A stretch of 64,000 nucleotides of DNA from Ligula intestinalis (lineage: Eukaryota > Platyhelminthes > Cestoda > Diphyllobothriidea > Diphyllobothriidae): contig JAYGXS010000005.1 of NCBI GenBank assembly GCA_036362985.1, positions 51,645,136-51,709,135 on the forward strand. The letters run 5' to 3'. The notes below the pieces were generated by a model. It made no database searches and was not told the DNA's origin. It was given only the letters and a program-made list of their open reading frames with translations. The position numbers and the translations under genes are program-made. Positions 63,501 through 64,000 of this stretch are shown here, piece by piece. Each line of letters begins with the position of its first letter. Within the stretch, counting starts at the first letter, position 1.

Positions 63501-63661
63501 CTGCAATTTTCTGGTCATCCCGTGCCTATTCCGTTTCTGGCACAGACTGTCGATGGGTTTGTGCACTACGCACCTCATCCAGCTACCGTCCACCAGCAGC
63601 TCACTCACTCTCCTATCGGCAAGGACCTACTGGAAAGAATGATCAATAGAACACACAGCCT
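15992..63661 (+). CDS. zswim8: ZSWIM8 / Dorado / EBAX-1 orthologue, split gene, 3' end outside the window
   Basis: One gene of at least 20 coding exons. Summing exons gives about 3,025 codons before the window ends, against about 1,800 residues for human ZSWIM8. Conserved landmarks in order: NLPFEVVE and IAFYSFP; SWIM finger (Cys 211/213/215, Cys 382, His 384); LRAPISESLSKL; ILPAAQ...GAPDPTAG; RGIWDLLSVI; MTWWYIV; GFKPAL; AAHGLTNQAV; IELAFRLGILLLAL; SELGFAAAVSVL; MAAIDSSAPETTS; HRNLQLAAF; IGLYALGLYN; SRTYSRHVTWVSQQ; LVNLAAELCL; QILWTLEVADLL. In animals ZSWIM8 is the substrate receptor of an elongin-containing cullin-RING E3 that ubiquitinates Argonaute in target-directed microRNA degradation; the worm protein also does protein quality control of a guidance receptor. 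Function here is by orthology. Acts in the cytoplasm. The step between exons 6 and 8 and the exact ends of exons 8, 10, 11 and 13 are uncertain. Confidence 0.92.
16513..16770 (+). CDS. zswim8: zswim8 exon 2 (residues 53-138)
   Basis: Acceptor TTTCTTTGCAG. Encodes ARYIAANLPFEVVE, LQKLIAFYSFP, DEADIWLYSCL and GAVRDCMQIG, which track the vertebrate IPFEVVE, LRIAFWSFP, EEDIRLYSCL and RAVKDPLQIG. This is the conserved block before the SWIM finger. Donor ATAG|GTAAAC, phase 1. Confidence 0.93.
16898..17778 (+). CDS. zswim8: zswim8 exon 3: SWIM zinc finger with a long internal insert (residues 139-432)
   Basis: Acceptor CGACTTTTAG; the split codon gives Gly, so QIG|FHLSANVV reads through exactly as in vertebrates. 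SWIM ligands: RITSCSCTC with Cys 211, 213 and 215, and IWCSHVVAACLLRI with Cys 382 and His 384. About 166 residues separate the last Cys of the first half from Cys 382; in human it is 6. The insert is Ser/Pro/Tyr-rich with an Ala run. After the finger come LRAPISESLSKL and LQKFAQNLICQ, again conserved. Donor AAG|GTAAGC, phase 0. Confidence 0.95.
18640..19640 (-). pseudogene. RTE-like LINE reverse transcriptase fragment
   Basis: Minus-strand frames give GVELALGRRPTDLDYVNCIALQA, where functional RTE elements have a YADD active site; here it reads YVNC. Further on, YRAPVRLVLPYGCECWASRA and HERRLEVFDH match the C-terminal RTE block, and RTWKRFLDLFDFRSPS lies toward the 3' end. Frames are broken in several places. 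Resembles the RTE (SR2-type) LINEs of flukes. Confidence 0.75.
20201..20432 (+). repeat. GC-rich dispersed repeat, copy 1
   Basis: Same-strand match of about 235 bases to 30794-31028, sharing GGAGGGGAGATAGATCCACC, GGCCGCCGTGAGGGCGGGTG and CTGCTCCGTCAT. Substitutions and small indels throughout. No coding potential; SINE-like or satellite-derived. Confidence 0.85.
22962..23043 (+). CDS. zswim8: zswim8 exon 4, 82-base exon (residues 433-459)
   Basis: Too short for ORF finders. Acceptor TGTTTCTTTAG, donor CCGG|GTGAGT. Phase 0 entry reads ILPAAQSILDQLLTP and ends KRSAGAP, matching vertebrate ILPTAQRLLDELL...GAP; the last G joins AT of exon 5 to make the Asp of DPTAG. Phase and homology agree at both ends. 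Confidence 0.93.
23044..25544 (+). other. Intron 4 (2.5 kb)
   Basis: No gene or typed transposon seen. Several open frames around 23400-23900 and 24750-25070 lack any family signature. Confidence 0.6.
25545..25861 (+). CDS. zswim8: zswim8 exon 5 (residues 460-565)
   Basis: Acceptor GACGACTAG. Encodes (D)PTAGGAVGDLASWSFD, LRISLRRFCAP, VFYSDLSSIY, EEYSCLLRSLR and EPRGIWDLLSVISDMFRRHD, each with a vertebrate counterpart (DPTAGPS, LHKFCGPSPVVFSDVNSMY, WACLLRPLR, EPEGVWNLLSIVREMFKRRD). Donor GAG|GTAAGT, phase 0. Confidence 0.95.
25954..26600 (+). CDS. zswim8: zswim8 exon 6 (residues 566-780)
   Basis: After a 92-base intron, acceptor CCTTGTAG. Starts IMTWWYIVQ (vertebrate ITGWWYSVR), then SAAWLCEEVIELWRLACLDPEL (seen as SMCDEMVTLWRLAVLDPAL in human). 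A Gly- and Ser/Ala-rich insert follows, and RRFIGFKPALLAC corresponds to FPGFRPAVEAC. Donor TGTCG|GTATGT leaves phase 2. Confidence 0.93.
27973..28004. repeat. TA dinucleotide microsatellite
   Basis: Nearly pure TA repeat interrupted by one CTA, seen directly. Confidence 0.9.
28161..28254 (+). repeat. 94-bp repeat, copy 1, left of the 400-N gap
   Basis: Identical to 28720-28813 except two substitutions (TCTAAC/TCGAAC and CACCGGCC/CACCTGCC). Belongs to a longer repeat starting upstream (GGGGGTAACTTGATACAGAA ... CTTCATCAGCC). Confidence 0.95.
28320..28719. other. Assembly gap of 400 N
   Basis: Four hundred ambiguous bases ending exactly at the first base of repeat copy 2, which suggests an unresolved tandem repeat rather than unique missing sequence. 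Confidence 0.97.
28720..28813 (+). repeat. 94-bp repeat, copy 2, right of the gap
   Basis: See copy 1. Sequence after it (ATTCACTCATA) differs from that after copy 1 (ATTCCCTTAG), so the two are genuine separate copies at least on the right side. Confidence 0.95.
29398..29479 (+). CDS. zswim8: zswim8 exon 7, tentative
   Basis: Acceptor TTATGCTATACAG, donor GGCAG|GTAACC, 82 bases. Entering in phase 2 it completes Arg and reads ERMKLKLHYLFPVNFNAP and RRPLLQQWQ without a stop, leaving phase 0, which is what exon 8 needs. Vertebrates have ACYFNWEEAYPLPG here and the match is poor, so only phase and splice signals support it. A rival is 27126-27174. Confidence 0.35.
29562..29905 (+). repeat. Dispersed repeat family R3, copy A
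   Basis: Shares GCTCCATTCACGGAGA and GGCTTTCAACTTCTC with 34185-34345, and TAGCRTGCTAGGAATGGGAG and GACATATGTC with the inverted copy at 61383-61510. Non-coding. Confidence 0.8.
30212..30232 (+). repeat. CCG trinucleotide run
   Basis: Seven consecutive CCG units within a GC-rich, CpG-rich segment (30140-30470) that also has CGCGCGCGCGC and GACTGACTGACTGCCTGCC runs. Confidence 0.85.
30507..30536 (+). repeat. GA dinucleotide run
   Basis: About fifteen AG units, seen directly. Confidence 0.9.
30794..31028 (+). repeat. GC-rich dispersed repeat, copy 2
   Basis: Direct-orientation partner of 20201-20432, about 10.6 kb away in another intron of the same gene. Confidence 0.85.
31318..31570 (+). 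repeat. Dispersed repeat family R4, copy 1
   Basis: Matches 53618-53769 (AGCAAGGxCGCAAGAA, ATTTAAGCAA, GAGCGAGTAGC, CCGATTGGTT) and then, after about 500 extra bases in the other copy, 54297-54375 (GCGGACCGATAGC, GGGCTGCATG). Confidence 0.75.
31670..31912 (+). CDS. zswim8: zswim8 exon 8 (residues 809-889)
   Basis: Acceptor TTTTTTCAG in phase 0. The confident part is the second half: HRLILDQLENVIPAEELELF and GFPSIHDELE, which leads into the vertebrate LKPLEQESRMEVLF region. The first 14 codons (ILTIRACYIFLAPL) are unusually hydrophobic; a second acceptor CCCCCTTAG at 31712 would drop them but needs phase 1. Donor GAG|GTTTGT is weak but exon 9 enters in phase 0. Confidence 0.75.
33110..33680 (+). 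pseudogene. Penelope-like element fragment, RT end and GIY-YIG remnants
   Basis: Plus-strand pieces LEGGVRELRRLRDQLARNLY and PHSFVSRCL match the PLE block after the RT (LRDQFxRNxYPxxFINRCLR). Near 33440-33560, ITEHKQAVRKGDPLSQIATY is the C-terminal half of a GIY-YIG endonuclease (usual form RIxEHKxAVRxxD). Frames are interrupted. Confidence 0.75.
34185..34345 (+). repeat. Dispersed repeat family R3, copy B
   Basis: Carries GGCTCCATTCACGGAGAACA, AAGGTAAACGGTCATG and GGCTTTCAACTTCTCAATTT, paralleling copy A with internal differences. Confidence 0.75.
35129..35773 (+). CDS. zswim8: zswim8 exon 9 (residues 890-1104)
   Basis: Acceptor TTATTTCAG. Starts ADFAKCQALAAHGLTNQAVA then LLHRARLAAEEGLRLAQQI, the counterpart of CAEALHAHGYSSEASRLTVELAQDLL. 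About 130 residues of poly-Gly-rich low complexity follow (runs of seven to nine Gly), with a basic patch RKHRRTG, then EELQQWQTELARSPASSFAVT. Donor ACG|GTGAGA, phase 0. The GC-rich body creates many empty antisense frames. Confidence 0.92.
36600..37540 (-). pseudogene. Penelope-like element fragment with terminal hammerhead-like motif
   Basis: Minus-strand frame at 37523-37167 has VAHKRSCVKTLFKQIQ, RKARYLRDQFMRNVYPKTFI and NRCLR, the PLE region between RT and endonuclease, then ALPCMKNVSEASERMAAGLG. The GIY-YIG part is decayed. At 36631-36662 (minus) lies CTGACGGTG followed by GACTC, a loop, GAGTTC and GAAAGC. Confidence 0.75.
38800..40300. other. AT-rich intron segment
   Basis: About 1.5 kb visibly richer in A and T than flanking sequence, with no repeat family, open frame or RNA gene that I can name. 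Confidence 0.6.
40564..41047 (+). CDS. zswim8: zswim8 exon 10 (residues 1105-1265)
   Basis: Acceptor ACTTTATCGGCAG gives MSYLMNRVQYLMDCLTYG; an alternative in-frame acceptor CATCTTTCAG at 40536 would add RPPPLLYRQ. Ala-rich spacer, then DIELAFRLGILLLALPRPPL and VRLLDQEVAILNRLYRLPL, matching HNLAFRVGMFALELQRPPA and VKLAYQESEVAALLKKIPL. Donor TTCCAG|GTTGGT, phase 1. Confidence 0.92.
41048..41870 (+). other. Intron 10 (0.8 kb)
   Basis: No gene. Shares the short string CAGGCGTTATTCGGGTTGCG (41295) with intron 15 (54446), so it contains a dispersed repeat fragment. Confidence 0.6.
41871..42998 (+). CDS. zswim8: zswim8 exon 11 (residues 1266-1641)
   Basis: Acceptor TCTGACTTTCAG, entry phase 1. 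VPYSLVNYLFHLLAGSS corresponds to vertebrate LPLMLASFIFDVLCAPG. A Gly/Ala-rich spacer is followed by SELGFAAAVSVLRMHTRVPE, DVLALQLLRFYKEDTRKL and ILAATLNRDYNP, matching EELGFEAAVAALGMKTTVSE and DLALALMITYKDDQAKLKKIL. An acidic Ser/Thr tail (DSGCDTDSEAETDMYQSAGT) ends it. Two donors 30 bases apart (42968 TCAG|GTGACA and 42998 TCAG|GTTAGG) both leave phase 1. Confidence 0.93.
42999..46321 (+). other. Intron 11 (3.3 kb)
   Basis: Contains a PLE fragment with inverted arms at 43432-44082. The rest (44100-46300) holds open frames without any domain and no typed transposon. Confidence 0.65.
43432..44082 (+). mobile_element. Penelope-like element 3' end with inverted terminal arms
   Basis: Arms of about 195 bases (43432-43627 and 43888-44082) are inverted copies, sharing AAGGTAAGACGTTCTCTGGG, GACGTTTCGAACC and CACAGTGTATTTAACTCGG. 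The plus-strand frame 43644-44009 encodes a GIY-YIG endonuclease: YGQANYVGETRKRVLTRMHQ and HELAVRRKDK, then LLDAYLAKREQIKGRGHSRQ. The left arm encodes the same C-terminal LLDAYLALREQ on the minus strand. PLEs are known to have terminal repeats in direct or inverted orientation. Confidence 0.85.
46322..46527 (+). CDS. zswim8: zswim8 exon 12 (residues 1642-1710)
   Basis: Acceptor TGTTATCCTTTAG, entry phase 1, donor ACCAAG|GTCAGT, phase 0. Encodes a hydrophilic Ser/Thr/Asp-rich stretch ending ASGSEDTDTVSDTK. No residue-level conservation is expected in this linker; the call rests on both splice signals, phase fit and an open frame between two certain exons. Confidence 0.75.
46715..46800 (+). repeat. 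tRNA-headed SINE-like sequence
   Basis: GTGGCTCAATGGTTAGGGCG resembles an A box and D arm, and GGTCGCGGGTTTGAAGC resembles a B box and T arm, at tRNA-like spacing. The anticodon stem-loop does not fold into a 5-bp stem with a 7-base loop, so it is not a working tRNA but fits the head of a tRNA-derived SINE. Confidence 0.55.
47599..47632 (+). ncRNA. Hammerhead-ribozyme-like motif (PLE derived)
   Basis: Core CTGATTAT, hairpin GAATCC-GCGAA-GGATTTC, then GAAACACC. Part of a family of at least eleven related motifs in this gene's introns. The canonical core is CUGANGA...GAAA; here one core G is T and one extra base precedes the stem, so activity is doubtful. Confidence 0.4.
48499..49011 (+). CDS. 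zswim8: zswim8 exon 13 (residues 1711-1881)
   Basis: Acceptor CGTCTCCACAG, phase 0. AWAERFRCATLRDPRKLNRH precedes MAAIDSSAPETTS (from residue 1734), which is nearly identical to vertebrate MASIDSSAPETTS and is the clearest diagnostic motif of the family. The remainder is Arg/Ser/Gly-rich. The end is uncertain: GCG|GTACAC keeps phase 0 but is a weak donor, and the frame meets TAA 19 bases later. Confidence 0.9.
49012..51016 (+). other. Intron 13 (2.0 kb)
   Basis: One hammerhead-like PLE remnant at 50762-50795. Nothing else recognised. Confidence 0.6.
51017..51382 (+). CDS. zswim8: zswim8 exon 14 (residues 1882-2003)
   Basis: Acceptor CACTTTTACAG, phase 0. A Pro/Glu/Ser-rich start is followed by PTELMAFHIFQLAKSVRL and AYGAAHRNLQLAAFQ, matching EAAAHFYFELAKTVLIKAGG and GPHRNLHLCAFE. 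Donor TTTCAG|GTTCGT, phase 0. The exon boundary falls just before IGLYALGL. Confidence 0.94.
51383..52922 (+). other. Intron 14 (1.5 kb)
   Basis: No gene or typed transposon recognised; small open frames at 51735-52529 lack domains. Confidence 0.6.
52923..53132 (+). CDS. zswim8: zswim8 exon 15 (residues 2004-2073)
   Basis: Acceptor CACATCCTCCAG. The most conserved exon: IGLYALGLYNSLHPSW, QSRTYSRHVTWVSQQVFEIG, then WRNHLNAAELAAVAFQLSRE, against vertebrate IGLYALGLHNFVSPNW, LSRTYSSHVSWITGQAMEIG and CWDGHLTPPEVASLADRASR. Ends in RDRT. Donor ACG|GTACGT, phase 0. Confidence 0.97.
53133..55265 (+). other. Intron 15 (2.1 kb)
   Basis: Carries repeat R4 copy 2 in two pieces (53618-53769, 54297-54375) and the short shared repeat near 54446. 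No gene. Confidence 0.65.
53618..54375 (+). repeat. Dispersed repeat family R4, copy 2, interrupted
   Basis: The two ends match consecutive parts of 31318-31570, with about 530 unrelated bases between them, indicating a later insertion in this copy or a deletion in the other. Confidence 0.7.
55266..56180 (+). CDS. zswim8: zswim8 exon 16 (residues 2074-2378)
   Basis: Acceptor TTCTCCCAACAG. LVNLAAELCLASLTDCATLK, PHEILRALSQCQEH, LERGLLCIEKGA, LPEIHFHLARSWFDLYE match MVRAAAELALSCLPHAHAL, NPNEIQRALVQCKEQ, LEKACMAVEEAA, YPEVLFEVAHQWFWLYE. The second half is Gly/Pro/Gln/Ala low complexity with QQSQQQQQQPQQQP and an Ala run. Donor CAGCTG|GTAAAC, phase 0. Confidence 0.95.
57030..57775 (-). pseudogene. 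Penelope-like element fragment, copy with 3' hammerhead-like motif
   Basis: Minus-strand frame 57759-57490 has NHPVAHRRRCARTLFKRIQ, AREARHICDQFRRNGYPKVF and INRYLRF. This is the same PLE family and segment as 36600-37540, and both share a 3' flank with ATTGTCAG / ACCGTCAG and GCTTTCG (hammerhead-like at 57087-57118, minus). The endonuclease part is not recognisable. Confidence 0.78.
57776..58650 (-). pseudogene. Penelope-like element, RT end and GIY-YIG, broken
   Basis: Frames on the minus strand: QFTIEAEKNNQLPFIDVLVR (end of RT palm/thumb), NSNHPMCHKRSCVRNLFK, AIPYTKGVAEAVSRLLQPAE, HQPEATIRCRVMQPKDRL, AVVYKRRCNDRDKNYI (start of GIY-YIG) and ITDRLNEHKLAARRLNP. At least three frameshifts. A plus-strand hammerhead-like motif (57875-57908) lies at its 3' side, in inverse orientation to the coding frame. 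Confidence 0.82.
57875..57908 (+). ncRNA. Hammerhead-ribozyme-like motif (PLE derived), best preserved
   Basis: CTGATGA plus T, stem II GAATCC/GGAT(G)TC around a GCGAT loop, closing G-C pair next to GAAACGTC, then AGGCG, which can pair with TGTCT just before the core as stem I. ACGT after GAA could act as a minimal stem III with C as cleavage base. Known PLE terminal repeats carry hammerhead motifs; self-cleavage here is inference. Confidence 0.5.
58660..59115. repeat. Inverted arms of a Penelope-like terminal repeat
   Basis: 58660-58755 and 59029-59115 are inverted copies (CCATCCGTCTGATGACGACC on the right, its complement on the left; also ACATTTTCCCAAAGAACT). Each arm holds a hammerhead-like core. 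Between them is a 46-base tandem duplication (TGTTACCCGCATGTRATTMT at 58819 and 58864). Confidence 0.85.
59277..59454 (+). CDS. zswim8: zswim8 exon 17 (residues 2379-2437)
   Basis: Acceptor TCCTCCCTGCAG, donor CGCCG|GTGAAG. Phase 0 in, phase 1 out. Reads VCHPPAAYGAYQDTRL, an eight-Ala run, then a Pro-rich stretch and PSQPFYAQLPNTC. Low complexity as in the vertebrate Pro/Ala/His-rich region at this place. The final G joins AC of exon 18 to give Asp. Not visible as an ATG-started frame. Confidence 0.82.
59508..60498. mobile_element. Possible non-autonomous DNA transposon
   Basis: Left edge begins TACTGCCC and the right edge ends GGGCAGTA, an 8-base perfect inverted terminus with looser similarity outside (GCG...TAT). 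Inside there are AAACGAGCTCGCGTTATCGT near the left and CGCGTTTGGGCAGTACG plus GATAACGCGCG near the right. A minus-strand frame (60269-59955) is acidic, Ser/Cys-rich. No target duplication found. Confidence 0.3.
61383..61510 (-). repeat. Dispersed repeat family R3, copy C, inverted
   Basis: The complement contains TAGCATGCTAGGAATGGGAG, CACAGAGTGCTGAT and GACATATGTCGAAACC, matching copy A at 29838-29900. Confidence 0.8.
61702..62381 (+). CDS. zswim8: zswim8 exon 18 (residues 2438-2664)
   Basis: Acceptor CTCTCTTACCAG behind a long CT tract, entry phase 1. Ala/Ser/Thr-rich body; the C-terminal ENKAHLFLRRAFFCAMCAIK corresponds to vertebrate LHAAYRVGMLALEML. Donor TCACAG|GTCAGT, phase 0. Confidence 0.9.
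62494..62775 (+). CDS. zswim8: zswim8 exon 19 (residues 2665-2758)
   Basis: 112-base intron before it; acceptor TTCCCTCTTAG, phase 0. Ser-rich linker, then FAATKNFD-type sequence (AATKNFDAQILWTLE) that begins the block equivalent to YTDDVKWLLGLAAKLG. Donor CTGGAG|GTGAGT, phase 0. Confidence 0.92.
62859..63661 (+). CDS. zswim8: zswim8 exon 20 (residues 2759-3025)
   Basis: 83-base intron; acceptor TTCACTTCAG. VADLLGPHAVHEYCSLVLQC and KEVTNKVLKCY continue the vertebrate AAKLGVNYVHQFCVGAAKG...EIVMETLQRL block. A His/Pro/Gln/Ala low-complexity region follows (QQQQQHYHNQQQ, nine-Ala run), ending LLERMINRTHS. Donor CT|GTAAGT leaves phase 2; the TAA seen by reading through lies inside the donor. About 80 conserved C-terminal residues of the family are missing, so more exons follow beyond the window. 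Confidence 0.92.

Positions 63662-64000
<339 letters not shown>

Overview
The window is eukaryotic, and its content points to a parasitic flatworm. Genes are split by long introns with GT-AG boundaries. The surrounding DNA is a patchwork of decayed LINEs (CR1/Jockey-like and RTE-like), a Ty3/gypsy element resembling the CsRn1 group first described in a liver fluke, and many Penelope-like element (PLE) pieces. The long introns would suit a large tapeworm or fluke genome; that species-level guess is inference from repeat families and gene structure only.

From 1 to about 15.4 kb there is no host gene, only transposons. There is a LINE remnant next to a 100-N gap. Two CR1/Jockey-like LINEs follow head to tail on the minus strand: LINE-A, with an essentially open ORF2, and LINE-B, with a broken reverse transcriptase. 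Next is a CsRn1-like LTR retrotransposon on the minus strand, whose 3' LTR is split by a third LINE inserted in the opposite orientation.

From 15,992 to the end of the window, one plus-strand host gene fills about 48 kb. I assembled it from splice sites and reading phase into 19 well-supported coding exons plus one tentative exon. It is the flatworm orthologue of ZSWIM8 (Drosophila Dora, C. elegans EBAX-1), the substrate receptor of a cullin-RING ubiquitin ligase that destroys Argonaute during target-directed microRNA degradation. The conserved blocks are in the right order: PFEVVE, the SWIM zinc finger, ILPxAQ...GAPDPTAG, GIWDLLSVI, the AHGL repeat region, LAFRLG, ELGFAAAV, MAAIDSSAPETTS, GLYALGL and the AAEL block. 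All phases agree except across the step between exons 6 and 8. The product exceeds 3,000 residues, against roughly 1,800 in human. It is swollen by Gly-, Ala-, Gln-, Pro- and Ser-rich inserts, including about 160 residues inside the zinc-finger loop. The last exon(s) lie beyond 64,000.

The introns hold the other interesting layer. PLE fragments, several with inverted terminal arms, carry at least eleven copies of a short motif. It reads CUGAUGA plus one base, then a G...C-closed hairpin, then GAAAC, which matches the core layout of a hammerhead ribozyme, and the hairpin shows compensatory changes between copies. There are also dispersed GC-rich repeats, a tRNA-headed SINE-like sequence, a 400-N gap with a near-identical 94-bp repeat on both sides, and a (GAT)n array of about 160 bp at the window end.
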